DNA of 64,000 nt from Amycolatopsis australiensis. GTDB taxonomy: Bacteria; Actinomycetota; Actinomycetes; Mycobacteriales; Pseudonocardiaceae. Below are positions 9,376-18,606 of this stretch, piece after piece. Each line of letters opens with the position of its first letter. Within the stretch, counting starts at the first letter, position 1. Below the pieces are notes generated by a model. That model ran no database searches. It worked only from the letters and a program-made list of their open reading frames with translations, and was not told the DNA's origin. The DNA is taken from contig NZ_FPJG01000006.1 of NCBI RefSeq assembly GCF_900119165.1, positions 2,790,001 through 2,854,000 on the forward strand, read 5' to 3'. The position numbers and the translations under genes are program-made.

Positions 9376-9692
9376 GCGGCGTCCTCGCCGGCCGTGGCCT
9401 CGATGTAGATCACGCCGTCGTCGACGACGACGGGGTACGTGCGCACCGGGTCCTTCGCCGGCAGGCACGTCGGCATGCCGGTGCGCAGGTCGAACAGCGC
9501 GGCGTGCAGCGGGCACTCGACGAAGCAGCCTTCGAGCCAGCCGTCGGCCAGGGAAGCGTCCTGGTGGGTGCACGTGTCACCGATGGCGTACAGCTCGCCG
9601 TCCTCGGTGTGGAACACCGCGATCGCGGGCGGCCCGGGGACGCGGACGGACTCACCGGGGGGCAGCTCGTCCACCGTGCACGCGCGAATCAT
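9372..9692 (-). CDS. Rieske-type 2Fe-2S ferredoxin
   Basis: A 106-residue protein with both Rieske cluster-binding pairs: C41-T-H43 and C60-P-L-H63. It matches the small soluble ferredoxins of multicomponent dioxygenases (NirD/BphF-like). It would carry electrons from the reductase encoded immediately downstream (overlapping GTGA) to a terminal oxygenase. No oxygenase is inside this two-gene unit; the closest is the GbcA-type gene 6 kb away. The start ATG has a good GGAGG sequence 5 bases upstream. Confidence 0.9.
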   Translation of the reverse strand: MIRACTVDELPPGESVRVPGPPAIAVFHTEDGELYAIGDTCTHQDASLADGWLEGCFVECPLHAALFDLRTGMPTCLPAKDPVRTYPVVVDDGVIYIEATAGEDAA

Positions 9693-9709
9693 GACGCCTC
9701 CGGGATAAA

Positions 9710-9746
9710 AGTTGCGCATTGGGGAACATCGACTGCGATACGCAAC
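9710..9746. promoter_or_regulatory. Inverted repeat upstream of the Rieske ferredoxin
   Basis: GTTGCGCAT (9711-9719) and ATACGCAAC (9738-9746) form an 8/9 inverted repeat just upstream of the ferredoxin gene. Read towards the gene, the inner half contains TGCGCAACT, which also occurs in the GbcA leader (15466-15474) in the same orientation to its gene. A regulator shared by the two is a reasonable guess. Confidence 0.5.
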
Positions 9747-9824
9747 AAGTCTGAGTCCGGTGCCGACCTCAGTCAAGGGGATACGCGCGGGTAGTTTCCG
9801 TTGCCGCACAACGGAGAAACCGGA

Positions 9825-9873
9825 CACGCCGGAGAGCCCGTGCCGGGGATGGTGGCACGGGCGCTCCGGCGTG
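9825..9873 (-). terminator. Strong terminator of the betA transcript
   Basis: CACGCCGGAGAGCCCGTGCC (9825-9844) pairs with 9854-9873 at 19 of 20 positions over a 9-base loop, 5 bp beyond the betA stop. This is one of the best stems in the window and should end the leftward betA message before the ferredoxin promoter. Confidence 0.85.
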
Positions 9874-9878
9874 GCGGC

Positions 9879-11549
9879 TCACTTCGCGGCGGTGGGGTCC
9901 CCGTGCCGGTAGAACGGCAGCTTGATCGGCGCCAGCGGGGTGTTGCCGAGGATCAGGTCGGCGGCCTTCTCGGCGGTCATCATCACCGGCGCGTAGATGT
10001 TGCCGTTGGTGATGTAGGGCATGACCGACGCGTCGACCACGCGCAGGCCCTCGGTGCCGTGCACCCGCATGGTCTGCGGGTCGACGACGGACTTCTCGTC
10101 CACGCCCATCCTGGCGGTGCACGACGGGTGCAGCGCGGTCTCGGCGTCCTTGGCGACCCAGTCGAGGATCTCCTCGTCGGTCTCCACGCGAGGTCCCGGC
10201 GAGATCTCCCCGCCGTTGTAGGGGTCCAGGGCCGACTGGTTGAGGATCTTCCGCGCCACCCGCACCGCTTCGACCCATTCGCGGCGGTCGTTCTCGGTCG
10301 AGAGGTAGTTGAACTTGATCGCCGGGTGCTGCCGCGGGTCGGTCGAGGTGATCTTCACCGAGCCGCGCGTGTCGGCGTACATCGGGCCGACGTGCACCTG
10401 GTAGCCGTGCCCTTCCGTGGGTGCCGAGCCGTCGTAGCGGATCGCCACCGGCAGGAAGTGGAACATCAGGTTCGGGTACTTCACCTCGTCGTTGGACCGG
10501 ACGAACCCGCCGCCCTCGAAGTGGTTGGTGGCGGCGGGCCCGGACCGCAGGAACAGCCACTGCGCGCCGATCCAGGGCCGCTTCCACTTCGCCAGCGACG
10601 GCTGCATCGACACCGGTTGCTGGCAGGCGTACTGGATGTACACCTCCAGGTGGTCCTGCAGGTTCTCGCCGACGCCCGGCAGGTCCTTGACGACGTCGAT
10701 GCCGAGCTTCTCCAGCTCGGCCGCGTTGCCGACGCCGGACAGCTGCAGCAGCTGCGGGGTGTTGATGGCGCCGCCGCAGAGGATGATCTCCTTGCCGTAC
10801 ACCTCCTCCGGCACCTTACGGCCCTGCGCGTACTCGACGCCGACCGCGCGGGTGCCGTCGAACAGGATCTGCGACACGAACGCGTGCGTTTTCACGGTCA
10901 GGTTGGGCCGGTGCAGGACCGGGTGCAGGTACGCGCGTGCGGCCGAGAGCCGCCGCCCGTTGCGGACGTTCCGGTCGAACGGCGCGAACCCTTCCTGCCG
11001 GTAGCCGTTGACGTCGTCGGTGCGCGGGTAGCCCGCCTGCTCGGCCGCGTCGAAGAAGGCCTGGAACAGCGGGTTCGACGCGGGGCCGCGCTCCAGCTCC
11101 AGCGGGCCGTCGTGGCCGCGCCACTTGCCGTCGGGCGGGTCGGCGAGGCAGTTTTCCATGCGCTGGAAGTACGGCAGGCAGTGCGCGTAGTCCCAAGTGG
11201 ACATCCCGGGGTCGGCGCCCCAGCGTTCGTAGTCCATCGGGTTGCCGCGCTGGAAGATCATCCCGTTGATGCTCGACGACCCGCCGAGCACCTTGCCGCG
11301 CGCGTGGTAGACGCGACGGCGGTTCATGAACGGCTCGGGTTCGCTGCGGTAGCCCCAGTCGTAGAACTTCGACCCGATCGGGAACGTCAGCGCGGCCGGC
11401 ATGTGGATGAAGACGTCCCACTTGTAGTCCGACCGGCCCGCTTCCAGGACGAGGACCTTGTTCGCCGGGTCGGCCGAGAGCCGGTTCGCCAGCGCGCAGC
11501 CCGCCGAGCCACCGCCGACGATGACGAAGTCGTAGGTTTCGGAACTCAT
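9879..11549 (-). CDS. betA: Choline dehydrogenase (GMC flavoprotein)
   Basis: A 556-residue GMC oxidoreductase of full length. The ADP-binding motif is [20 protein letters not shown], followed by the GMC signature [20 protein letters not shown]. The C-terminal active-site region has HPSCTARMG (catalytic His) and [11 protein letters not shown] (conserved Asn). It oxidises choline to betaine aldehyde and probably on to glycine betaine with FAD, passing electrons to the respiratory chain. It lies 10 bp downstream of the permease gene and near betB on the same strand, the usual uptake-plus-oxidation set. Other GMC alcohol oxidases look similar; the neighbours support choline. Confidence 0.88.
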   Translation of the reverse strand: MSSETYDFVIVGGGSAGCALANRLSADPANKVLVLEAGRSDYKWDVFIHMPAALTFPIGSKFYDWGYRSEPEPFMNRRRVYHARGKVLGGSSSINGMIFQRGNPMDYERWGADPGMSTWDYAHCLPYFQRMENCLADPPDGKWRGHDGPLELERGPASNPLFQAFFDAAEQAGYPRTDDVNGYRQEGFAPFDRNVRNGRRLSAARAYLHPVLHRPNLTVKTHAFVSQILFDGTRAVGVEYAQGRKVPEEVYGKEIILCGGAINTPQLLQLSGVGNAAELEKLGIDVVKDLPGVGENLQDHLEVYIQYACQQPVSMQPSLAKWKRPWIGAQWLFLRSGPAATNHFEGGGFVRSNDEVKYPNLMFHFLPVAIRYDGSAPTEGHGYQVHVGPMYADTRGSVKITSTDPRQHPAIKFNYLSTENDRREWVEAVRVARKILNQSALDPYNGGEISPGPRVETDEEILDWVAKDAETALHPSCTARMGVDEKSVVDPQTMRVHGTEGLRVVDASVMPYITNGNIYAPVMMTAEKAADLILGNTPLAPIKLPFYRHGDPTAAK

Positions 11550-11559
11550 CGCGTCCTCC

Positions 11560-13128
11560 TCAGCCCGGCAGGGAATCCGGGGCGTTGTCGGGCATGTGCT
11601 CGGGGCTCGTGTGCGCCGAACCCCACGTGCGCCGCCGGACGTACAGCATCGTCGCGCCGACGGCCGCGATCAGCCCGGTGACGATCAGGGCGCCCCACTG
11701 GAAGTACCAGTGGTCTGCGCCGTAGACCTCGGCGCGCGGCCAGATCAGGTTGATCGTCATGGCGGCGCCGTAGAGCACCGCGACCAGGTTCACCAGCGTG
11801 CCCCAGCGGCCCAGCTTGAAGTACGGGCCGTGCTCCGGGCGCGGCCAGTGCCCGCGCAGGCGGCGCACCAGCATCGGCCCGGTGACCATCAGGTACGGGA
11901 TGTAGAACAGGATGATCGCGGTCGAGGTCAGGATGAAGAACGCCCGCTGGTTGCCGAGGTTGATCAGCAGCACCACGATCGTCAGGCCGCCGGTGAGCAG
12001 GGCCGGCAGCACCGGCGTCTTCGACCGCGGCGACACCTTCGCCATCGCGCGGCTGAACGGCAGGCGGCCGTCGCGGGCCATCGCCCAGGTCATCCGGATC
12101 GCCGCGGTCTGCACGGCGAGGCAGCAGACGGTGATCGCGATCGCCGAGCAGATCAGGAACGCGTCGCCGAGCCCCTCGCCGAGGGTGCTCTTCAGCAAGT
12201 ACGGCATGCCGGACGTGCTCAGCTCCTGAGCGTCCAGGTTGCCGACGGCCATCATGCCGAACAGCATGATCAGCCCGCCGACGACGAACGCCGCGGTCAG
12301 CGCCCGCAGGATCGCCCGCGGGGCGTGCCGGCGCGGCTGGGTGGTCTCCTCGGCCAGTGAACCCGCGGTGTCGAAGCCGTAGAAGACGTACGCGCTCATC
12401 AGCGACGCGACCAGGAACGCGCCGAGGTAGCCCCACGACTGGCCGTTGCCCGTGCCGTGGGTGTCGAAGACGAGGCCGGGGCCGCGCTTGATGTGGATCG
12501 CCAGCGCGATCACGAGCAGGATGCTGGCGCCCAGCTCGACCGCGACCCCGAAGTTGTTGATCTTGGCCATCAGCTTGACGCCGATGATGTTGACGATCGT
12601 GGCGAACACGACCAGCACCAGCGCGAGGATGATGGCGTTCTGCGCCCCGCCGGGGGTCGACGTCAGGCCCGCGTCGGAGTCGCTGCCGACGATCTGGAAC
12701 GCCGTCGACACCTGCGGCAGGATGATCTGGTAGGCGACCGCGACGGCCGCCGCGGTGACGATCGCGCCGATGATCATGATCCAGCCGGCCAGCCACGACG
12801 TCACCGGCTTCGCGATCTGCTTGGCCCACTGGTAGACCGAACCGGCGAGCGGGAACTGCCCGGCCAGCTCGGCGAAGCAGAGCGCGACGGCGAACTGGCC
12901 GATGAAGACCAGCGGCCACGTCCAGATGAAGGCCGGGCCCCCCGACCCGAAGCCGAAGAAGAAGAGCTGGAACACGCCGGTCAGGATCGAGATGTAGCTG
13001 AACCCGGCGGCGAAGCTGGAGAACGACCCGAGCGAACGCTCGAGTTCCTGGCGGTAGCCGAACTTTTCCAGTTCGGAGGAGTCGTCGGCAGCAGGCCCCC
13101 CGCCCGCCGGTATTTCCTGAGTGGTCAT
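11560..13128 (-). CDS. APC family amine/amino-acid permease
   Basis: A 522-residue membrane protein with about 12 hydrophobic helices, of the amino acid-polyamine-organocation superfamily (GABA/choline permease-like). The N-terminal cytoplasmic part carries [20 protein letters not shown], typical of eukaryotic-type choline/GABA permease relatives. Placed directly upstream of betA and downstream of betB, it probably imports choline, betaine or a related quaternary amine; this is inferred from context. The ATG at 13128 is preferred because GAGGA lies 8 bases upstream; a GTG at 13143 is in frame. Confidence 0.85.
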   Translation of the reverse strand: MTTQEIPAGGGPAADDSSELEKFGYRQELERSLGSFSSFAAGFSYISILTGVFQLFFFGFGSGGPAFIWTWPLVFIGQFAVALCFAELAGQFPLAGSVYQWAKQIAKPVTSWLAGWIMIIGAIVTAAAVAVAYQIILPQVSTAFQIVGSDSDAGLTSTPGGAQNAIILALVLVVFATIVNIIGVKLMAKINNFGVAVELGASILLVIALAIHIKRGPGLVFDTHGTGNGQSWGYLGAFLVASLMSAYVFYGFDTAGSLAEETTQPRRHAPRAILRALTAAFVVGGLIMLFGMMAVGNLDAQELSTSGMPYLLKSTLGEGLGDAFLICSAIAITVCCLAVQTAAIRMTWAMARDGRLPFSRAMAKVSPRSKTPVLPALLTGGLTIVVLLINLGNQRAFFILTSTAIILFYIPYLMVTGPMLVRRLRGHWPRPEHGPYFKLGRWGTLVNLVAVLYGAAMTINLIWPRAEVYGADHWYFQWGALIVTGLIAAVGATMLYVRRRTWGSAHTSPEHMPDNAPDSLPG

Positions 13129-13187
13129 CGCGTGCGTCCTCACGTGGTGGGGGAAGGGAGCTTGTCAGTGAAGCTGGTCCAGCCGTC

Positions 13188-13224
13188 GCCCGCCGCGTGA
13201 CATTCGCGAAGACCGGCGGCGGGC
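13188..13224 (-). terminator. Possible hairpin between betB and the permease
   Basis: GCCCGCCG (13188-13195) and CGGCGGGC (13217-13224) pair perfectly across a 21-base loop, just after the betB stop. It could partly terminate or stabilise the betB message. The 111-bp gap also holds the permease ribosome-binding site; no other element stands out. Confidence 0.35.
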
Positions 13225-13239
13225 TGACCGGAACGAGCT

Positions 13240-14706
13240 TCAGCCCTTGAACCAGTGCTGCGGAACGGGATCGATGTTCTGGTAGACGTGCTTGCTTTCC
13301 TGGTACTCCGCGAGCCCGGACGGTCCCAGCTCGCGGCCGATGCCGGACCGGCCGAACCCGCCCCACTCCGCCTGCGGCAGGTAGGGGTGGTAGTCGTTGA
13401 TCCACACGGTGCCGTGGCGCAGGGCCCCGGCGACCCGCTGGGCGCGGGACGCGTCCGACGTCCACACGGCCCCGGCGAGCCCGTACTCGGTGTCGTTGGC
13501 CAACCTGATCGCGTCGGCCTCGTCGGTGAAGCGTTCCACGGTGACGACCGGGCCGAAGACCTCTTCCCGGACGACCGCCATGTCCCTCGTGCAGCCGGAA
13601 AACACGGTTGGCCGCAGGAAGAAACCGCTTTCGTACTCGGGCCCGTCCGGGCGCTTGCCGCCGGCGCGGAGCGTGGCGCCCTCCGCGAGAGCGCTTTCGA
13701 TGTAGCTCTCGACCTTGGCACGGTGCTGCGCGGAGACGAGCGGGCCCGTCTCGGTCGCGGGGTCGAGGCCGTTGCCGACGCGGATCCGGTCGGCGCGCGC
13801 GGCGAGGTCCGCGACGAACCGGTCGTGGATGCCGTCCTGGACGATCAGCCGCGCGCCCGCCGAGCAGACCTGTCCCGAGTGGACGAACGCGGCCATCAGC
13901 GCGTAGTCGAGCGCCGTGTCGTAGTCGGCGTCGTCGAACACCACGTTCGGGTTCTTGCCGCCGAGTTCGAGGGCCACCCGGCGGACACCCTTCGCCGCCG
14001 CCGTCATGATCTTCTCGCCGGTCGCGTAACCGCCGGTGAAGGAGACCAGGTCGACGCCCGGGTGCTCGACCATCGCCGCACCGACCCGCCCGTCGCCGAG
14101 CAGGAGGTTGACGACGCCGTCCGGCGCGCCGGCCTCTTCCAGCAGGGCGACGAGCTTGATCGTGGTCAGCGGCGTGACTTCGCTCGGCTTGAGCACGACG
14201 GTGTTGCCCGCGGCCAGCGCGGGCGCGACCTTCCACGACATCTGCAGCAGCGGGTAGTTCCACGGCGCGATCAGCGCGCAGACGCCGACCGGCTCGTGCA
14301 CGATCCGGCTGACGACGGTCGCGCTGCCCGCGTCGACCAGGCGGCCGGCGTCCTTGTCGGCGAGGTCGGCGTAGTAGCGGAAGACGTTCGTCACGTCGTC
14401 GACGTCGATGCGGCCTTCGTCCAGCGTCTTGCCGGTGTCGAGGGTCTCGGTGCGGGCCAGCTCCTCGCGGTCGCGGACCAGGAGGCCGGCCACCTTGCGC
14501 AGCAGCCCGGCGCGTCCGGCGGCGGTCGTGCGGCGCCACGGGCCTTCGTCGAAGGCCCGGCGGGCGGCTCTGACGGCCGCTTCGACCTCCTCGCGGCCCG
14601 CCTCGGCGACCGTCGCGATGACTTCGCCGGTGGCGGGATTCAGCACGTCGGAGCTGGTTCCGCCGGCTGCGTCGGTCCAGATCCCGTCGATGTGGAGGTC
14701 CTTCAC
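13240..14706 (-). CDS. betB: Betaine aldehyde dehydrogenase
   Basis: A 488-residue NAD(P)-dependent aldehyde dehydrogenase. The general base Glu247 lies in LELGGKNPN and the nucleophile Cys281 in SGQVCSAGARL. The cofactor-binding PWNYPLLQMSWKVAPALAAG and FTGG segments are intact. It converts betaine aldehyde to glycine betaine. The start is a GTG at 14706 with AAGGGG upstream; in-frame codons further up would run into the operator region. The divergent TetR gene and the adjacent permease and betA support the betaine assignment over other aldehydes. Confidence 0.88.
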   Translation of the reverse strand: MKDLHIDGIWTDAAGGTSSDVLNPATGEVIATVAEAGREEVEAAVRAARRAFDEGPWRRTTAAGRAGLLRKVAGLLVRDREELARTETLDTGKTLDEGRIDVDDVTNVFRYYADLADKDAGRLVDAGSATVVSRIVHEPVGVCALIAPWNYPLLQMSWKVAPALAAGNTVVLKPSEVTPLTTIKLVALLEEAGAPDGVVNLLLGDGRVGAAMVEHPGVDLVSFTGGYATGEKIMTAAAKGVRRVALELGGKNPNVVFDDADYDTALDYALMAAFVHSGQVCSAGARLIVQDGIHDRFVADLAARADRIRVGNGLDPATETGPLVSAQHRAKVESYIESALAEGATLRAGGKRPDGPEYESGFFLRPTVFSGCTRDMAVVREEVFGPVVTVERFTDEADAIRLANDTEYGLAGAVWTSDASRAQRVAGALRHGTVWINDYHPYLPQAEWGGFGRSGIGRELGPSGLAEYQESKHVYQNIDPVPQHWFKG

Positions 14707-14752
14707 TCGCCGCCCCTTCCCGGATCGGTAGTGGCTGCTCGGCGCGTTGAGT

Positions 14753-14768
14753 GCGTACATTTGTACGC
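14753..14768. promoter_or_regulatory. TetR operator between betB and its regulator
   Basis: GCGTACA-TT-TGTACGC is a perfect inverted repeat (two 7-base arms around TT) in the 94-bp gap between the divergent betB and TetR genes. A second, weaker match (ATGTACAGATGTCC, about 14773-14787) follows towards the regulator. This is very probably where the TetR protein represses betB and itself, and it resembles a BetI-type switch. Confidence 0.75.
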
Positions 14769-14800
14769 GAATCATGTACAGATGTCCACAAGGGGGATAG

Positions 14801-15379
14801 ATGGCGAAGAGCGAACCCGGCGCGACGCGGCGCCGTGGCCCGAACGACCCCGAGCGGCGGGCGCGGATCGCCAAGGCGGCGATCGAAGTGGTCGCCCAGC
14901 GGGGCATCGACGGGCTCACCCACCGCGCGGTCGCCGCGGCGGCGGGGGTCCCGCTCGGCTCGACGACCTACCACTTCGCGACCCTCGACGACCTGCTGGA
15001 AGTCGCGCTGCACGAGGCCGCCGAGCGGAACGTCCACGCGCTGAAGGAGTGGGAGGCCGCGCTCCCGCCGGACGCCGACTTCGCCGCGGCGCTCGCCGAC
15101 CTGGTGATGGGCTACATCAGCGAGCAGTACCGGGACACCGTCGTCGAGTACGACCTGTACGTCGCGGCCCTGCACCGCCCCCGGCTGCGCAAGGCGAGCG
15201 CGGCGTGGGACGAGGCGCTGACCGAGCTGTACGGCCTGCGCACGGACCCGCTCACCGGCCGGCTCCTGGCGGGCCTGTTCTGCGGGCTGCTCATGCAGGC
15301 GGCCCTGGCTGATCCCCGCCCGACCCGGGCGGAGATCGAAACACTGTTCCGGCGGGCGATCGACGGCCCGGCGGCGTGA
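14801..15379 (+). CDS. TetR family regulator (BetI-like)
   Basis: A 192-residue regulator. The helix-turn-helix spans about residues 20-66 (ARIAKAAIEVVAQRGIDGLT, then VPLGSTTYHFATLDDLLEVA). The C-terminal domain is the TetR_C type with a helical ligand pocket and NPRxR-like LADPRPTRAE near the end. It is divergent from betB with a perfect palindrome between them, so repression of choline oxidation genes relieved by choline or betaine aldehyde is the natural model. The ligand is inferred. A basic tail (TRRRGPNDPERRAR) precedes the DNA-binding domain. Confidence 0.85.
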   Translation: MAKSEPGATRRRGPNDPERRARIAKAAIEVVAQRGIDGLTHRAVAAAAGVPLGSTTYHFATLDDLLEVALHEAAERNVHALKEWEAALPPDADFAAALADLVMGYISEQYRDTVVEYDLYVAALHRPRLRKASAAWDEALTELYGLRTDPLTGRLLAGLFCGLLMQAALADPRPTRAEIETLFRRAIDGPAA

Positions 15380-15407
15380 ATCCCGTGTGGTCACGGAAAA
15401 AGGCGGG

Positions 15408-15437
15408 TTGACAGGCGGTCGGGACGGCAGTCACTCT
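15408..15437 (+). promoter_or_regulatory. Probable promoter of gbcA
   Basis: A consensus TTGACA (15408-15413) lies 18 bases before CACTCT (15432-15437), a plausible -35/-10 pair. The -10 overlaps an inverted repeat TCACTC/GAGTGA (15431-15449), which could be an operator. A 10-codon leader reading frame and the gbcA start follow. Confidence 0.5.
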
Positions 15438-15454
15438 GTTCCGGAGTGAGCAAC

Positions 15455-15487
15455 ATGACGCGTTCTGCGCAACTACTCCCGTCCTGA
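15455..15487 (+). other. Possible 10-codon leader ORF before gbcA
   Basis: ATG at 15455, 8 bases after a GGAG sequence, opens a frame coding MTRSAQLLPS and a TGA, ending 21 bp before the gbcA GTG. It lies downstream of the likely promoter, so it could be translated. No attenuator hairpin or codon run related to betaine is visible, so it may be chance. Confidence 0.25.
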
Positions 15488-15508
15488 TCCGCGGAGAGGA
15501 CCACGCCG

Positions 15509-16630
15509 GTGACCACAACCGATCTGCCGCCGAGCCTGCTCGCCACGCTGCCCGGCTCCGCCTACACCGATCCGGCGGTCTTCGCGCTGGAGCAGGCGAA
15601 GATCTTCGAGGCCGACTGGTTCTGCGCCGTGCGCAGCGCCGACCTGGCGGCGCCCGGTTCGTACGAAACCGTCCAGATCGGCAAGGAAAGCGTCCTCGTC
15701 GCGCGCGGCCGGGACGGGCGGCTCAACGCCTTCCTCAACGTCTGCCGCCACCGCGGCGCGCGGCTGTGCACTGCCGAAACCGGTACCGTGAAGCGGGCGT
15801 TCCAGTGCCCGTACCACGCCTGGACGTACGGGCTCGACGGCAAGCTCGTCGCCGCGCCCAACCTCACCGGCATGCCGGACATCGACCGCGTCGAGTTCGG
15901 CCTCACCCGGCTGCACCTGCGTGAGTGGCTCGGGTACGCCTGGGTCTGCCTGGCCGGTGAGCCGCCGTCGTTCGAAGACACCGTGATCGGCGCGGTCACC
16001 GAACGCCTCGGCGGGCCGGGCGAGATCGACGCCTACGGCATCGACGGCCTCGCGCTCGGCAAGCGCATCGAGTACGACGTGAAGGCGAACTGGAAGCAGA
16101 TTATCGAAAACTTCATGGAGTGCTACCACTGCGCGACGATCCACCCGGAGCTGACCGAGGTGCTGCCGGAGTTCGCCGGCGGTTACGCCGCGCAGTACTA
16201 CGTCGGCCACGGCGCCGAGTTCGGCAGCGACATCAAGGGCTTCACCGTCGACGGCAGCGAAGGCGTCGACCGGCTGCCCGGGGTCACCGAGGCGCAGGAC
16301 CGCCGTTACTACGCCATCACCATCAAGCCGCAGGTGTTCGTCAACCTCGTCCCGGACCACGTGATCTTCCACCGGATGTTCCCGCTGGCCCCCGACCGGA
16401 CGCTGGTGCGCTGCGACTGGCTCTACCTGCCCGGGGTCGTCGAGTCGGGCAAGGACCTGTCCCGCTCGGTCGAGCTGTTCCACCGCGTCAACCTGCAGGA
16501 CTTCGAGGCGTGCGAACGCTGCCAGCTCGCGATGGACTCGCGCTCGTACGCCAACGGCGGGGTGCTCGTGCCCAGCGAGCACCACATCGGCGCGTTCCAC
16601 GACTGGGTCCGCGCGCGGCTGGCGGTCTAG
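15509..16630 (+). CDS. gbcA: Rieske oxygenase, glycine betaine demethylase type
   Basis: A 373-residue aromatic-ring-hydroxylating-dioxygenase-like alpha subunit. The Rieske 2Fe-2S ligands are C79-x-H81 and C100-x2-H103; the mononuclear iron site shows H207 and H212 in ECYHCATIHPEL. This subgroup (GbcA, stachydrine demethylase, choline monooxygenase) attacks N-methyl groups of quaternary amines, here most likely glycine betaine to dimethylglycine plus formaldehyde, feeding the enzymes encoded downstream. A dedicated GbcB-type reductase is missing; the ferredoxin/reductase pair at 8230-9692 may serve. Its TAG overlaps the convergent GntR stop. GTG start with GGAGAGGA upstream. Confidence 0.85.
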   Translation: MTTTDLPPSLLATLPGSAYTDPAVFALEQAKIFEADWFCAVRSADLAAPGSYETVQIGKESVLVARGRDGRLNAFLNVCRHRGARLCTAETGTVKRAFQCPYHAWTYGLDGKLVAAPNLTGMPDIDRVEFGLTRLHLREWLGYAWVCLAGEPPSFEDTVIGAVTERLGGPGEIDAYGIDGLALGKRIEYDVKANWKQIIENFMECYHCATIHPELTEVLPEFAGGYAAQYYVGHGAEFGSDIKGFTVDGSEGVDRLPGVTEAQDRRYYAITIKPQVFVNLVPDHVIFHRMFPLAPDRTLVRCDWLYLPGVVESGKDLSRSVELFHRVNLQDFEACERCQLAMDSRSYANGGVLVPSEHHIGAFHDWVRARLAV

Positions 16631-17274
16631 ATCAACGCCCGGATGGCGGCCTCGAAGCCGGTGACGTGCTCCAGCGTGAGGGCGGCGGCCTTCTCGGCGT
16701 CGCCCTCGATGATCGCGGTGAGGAGCGGGACGTGCTCGTCGACGTGGCCGGCCATCCCCGCGAGCCGGGGCACGAACACGCACCAGATCCGGGTCGCCAG
16801 GTTGTCGTACCGGATCAGCGTGTCCTCCAGGAACGGGTTGTGCACGCAGCGGTAGATCGCCCGGTGCAGGGCGAGGTCCGTGCGCAGCAGCTCGGCGTTG
16901 TCCCCGGCGGGGACACCGGCGTCGAGCTGCGCGCGCAGCCCGGTGAGGGTCGCCCGGTCGGCCGCGGTCGCGCGCTCGGCCGCGGCGGCCGTCGCCATCG
17001 GCTCCAGCGTCCGCCGCACCTCGGAGATGTGCGCGAGGTCGGAGATGTTGACGTCGGTGGCGAACGTCCCGCGCCGCGGGTACGCGACGACCAGCCGTTC
17101 GGACTCGAGGCGTTTGAGCGCCTCGCGGATCGGCGTGCGGCCCATGCCGAGCGTCGTGCCCAGCTCCTCTTCGTTGATGGGGGAGCCCGGTGGGATGTCG
17201 AGCATGACCAGGCGGTCGCGGACGAAGAGGTACGCCTGTTCCGCCAGGGACGGGGGATTGACCGGTGGATGCAC
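16627..17274 (-). CDS. GntR family regulator, FadR/FCD subfamily
   Basis: A 215-residue regulator with an N-terminal GntR winged helix (EQAYLFVRDRLVMLDIPPGS, MGRTPIREALKRLESERLV) and an all-helical FCD ligand domain (about 80-205) with DLALHRAIY and a later EHVPLLTAI, the usual metal/acid-binding histidines. It is divergent from glyA and the sarcosine/dimethylglycine operon, 57 bp apart, with a perfect palindrome between. It is probably the operon's repressor, with a carboxylic acid such as sarcosine, dimethylglycine or glycine as candidate ligand (inferred). Confidence 0.87.
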   Translation of the reverse strand: MHPPVNPPSLAEQAYLFVRDRLVMLDIPPGSPINEEELGTTLGMGRTPIREALKRLESERLVVAYPRRGTFATDVNISDLAHISEVRRTLEPMATAAAAERATAADRATLTGLRAQLDAGVPAGDNAELLRTDLALHRAIYRCVHNPFLEDTLIRYDNLATRIWCVFVPRLAGMAGHVDEHVPLLTAIIEGDAEKAAALTLEHVTGFEAAIRALI

Positions 17275-17297
17275 GCCGCTTAGCCTACATCGACGAT

Positions 17298-17307
17298 TGA
17301 TATATCA
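17298..17307. promoter_or_regulatory. GntR/FCD operator before glyA
   Basis: TGATATATCA is a perfect 10-base palindrome of the form preferred by FCD-type GntR proteins, located 34 bp before the glyA start and 23 bp from the regulator start. It is AT-only at the centre in GC-rich surroundings. The likely target of the adjacent GntR protein. Confidence 0.7.
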
Positions 17308-17331
17308 GAAGTCGACCACGGAAGGTTCGCG

Positions 17332-18606
17332 ATGACCGCGACGATCGACTCAGTCCTCAACCGGTCCCTGGCCGACTTCGACCCGGCGGTGGCCGAAGCG
17401 ATCGGCGCCGAGCTGCACCGCCAGCGGTCGACGCTGGAGATGATCGCCAGCGAGAACTTCGCGCCGCTGTCGGTGCTGCAGGCGCAGGGCTCGGTGCTGA
17501 CCAACAAGTACGCCGAGGGCTACCCCGGTCGTCGCTACTACGGCGGCTGCGAGCACGTCGACGTCCTGGAACAGCTGGCCATCGACCGCGTCAAGGCGCT
17601 GTTCGGCGCGGAGTTCGCCAACGTCCAGCCGCACTCGGGCGCGCAGGCCAACGCCGCCGCGATGGCCGCGCTGCTCAAGCCCGGTGACAAGATCCTCGGC
17701 CTGTCGCTCGCCCACGGCGGCCACCTGACGCACGGCATGCGGATCAACTTCTCCGGCCTGCTCTACGACGTCGCCGCCTACGAGGTGTCCGAAAAGGACT
17801 ACCGCGTCGACATGGCCGAGGTCGAGCGGCTGGCGAAGGAGCACCGGCCGAAGCTGATCATCGCCGGCTGGTCGGCCTATCCGCGGCACCTGGACTTCGC
17901 GCGGTTCCGCGAGATCGCCGACGAAGTGGGCGCCTGCCTCATGGTCGACATGGCGCACTTCGCCGGGCTGGTCGCCGCGGGGCTGCACCCGTCGCCGGTC
18001 CCGCACGCGCACGTCACGACGACCACCACGCACAAGACGCTCGGCGGCCCGCGTGGTGGCGTGGTGCTCACCGACGACCCCGCGCTGGCCAAGAAGGTCA
18101 ACTCGGCCGTGTTCCCCGGCCAGCAGGGCGGCCCGCTCGAACACGTCATCGCCGCCAAGGCCGTCGCGTTCAAGATGGCGGGCGAACCGGAGTTCGCCGA
18201 ACGCCAGCAGCGGACGCTGCGCGGCGCGAAGCTCCTCGCCGAGCGGCTGCTGGCCGAGGCACGGATCTCCGTGCTGACCGGCGGCACCGACGTCCACCTC
18301 GTGCTCGTCGACCTGCGCGACTCCGAGCTGGACGGCAAGCAGGCCGAGGACCGCCTCCACGAAGTCGGCATCACCGTCAACCGCAACGCCGTGCCGTTCG
18401 ACCCGCGCCCGCCGATGGTCACCTCCGGCCTGCGGATCGGCACGCCGGCGCTGGCCGCCCGGGGGTTCGGCGACGCCGAGTTCCGCGAGGCGGCCGACGT
18501 CATCGCCGAGACGCTGCGGCCCGGCTTCGACGCCGAAAAGCTCGGCACGCGCGTCACGGCGCTCGCCGGGAAGTTCCCGCTCTACCCGTCGGAGGTGGCC
18601 CGATGA
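17332..18606 (+). CDS. glyA: Serine hydroxymethyltransferase
   Basis: A 424-residue PLP enzyme that interconverts glycine plus 5,10-methylene-THF and serine plus THF. Signature stretches are [35 protein letters not shown] and the PLP-lysine region [14 protein letters not shown] (Lys235). It opens the sarcosine/dimethylglycine operon, where it would use both products of sarcosine oxidation, glycine and methylene-THF, to make serine. The housekeeping copy is probably elsewhere. The stop overlaps the soxB start (ATGA). Confidence 0.95.
   Translation: MTATIDSVLNRSLADFDPAVAEAIGAELHRQRSTLEMIASENFAPLSVLQAQGSVLTNKYAEGYPGRRYYGGCEHVDVLEQLAIDRVKALFGAEFANVQPHSGAQANAAAMAALLKPGDKILGLSLAHGGHLTHGMRINFSGLLYDVAAYEVSEKDYRVDMAEVERLAKEHRPKLIIAGWSAYPRHLDFARFREIADEVGACLMVDMAHFAGLVAAGLHPSPVPHAHVTTTTTHKTLGGPRGGVVLTDDPALAKKVNSAVFPGQQGGPLEHVIAAKAVAFKMAGEPEFAERQQRTLRGAKLLAERLLAEARISVLTGGTDVHLVLVDLRDSELDGKQAEDRLHEVGITVNRNAVPFDPRPPMVTSGLRIGTPALAARGFGDAEFREAADVIAETLRPGFDAEKLGTRVTALAGKFPLYPSEVAR

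Noticed and set aside
11546..15394. A 1282-codon leftward frame across the permease, betB and TetR genes
   Set aside because: It is an antisense/off-frame reading of three well supported genes, with low-complexity Arg/Gly/Pro composition caused by GC-rich third positions.
17280..17331. Glycine riboswitch before glyA
   Set aside because: The gap is only 57 bp between divergent starts, too short for an aptamer, and it holds a GntR palindrome instead.
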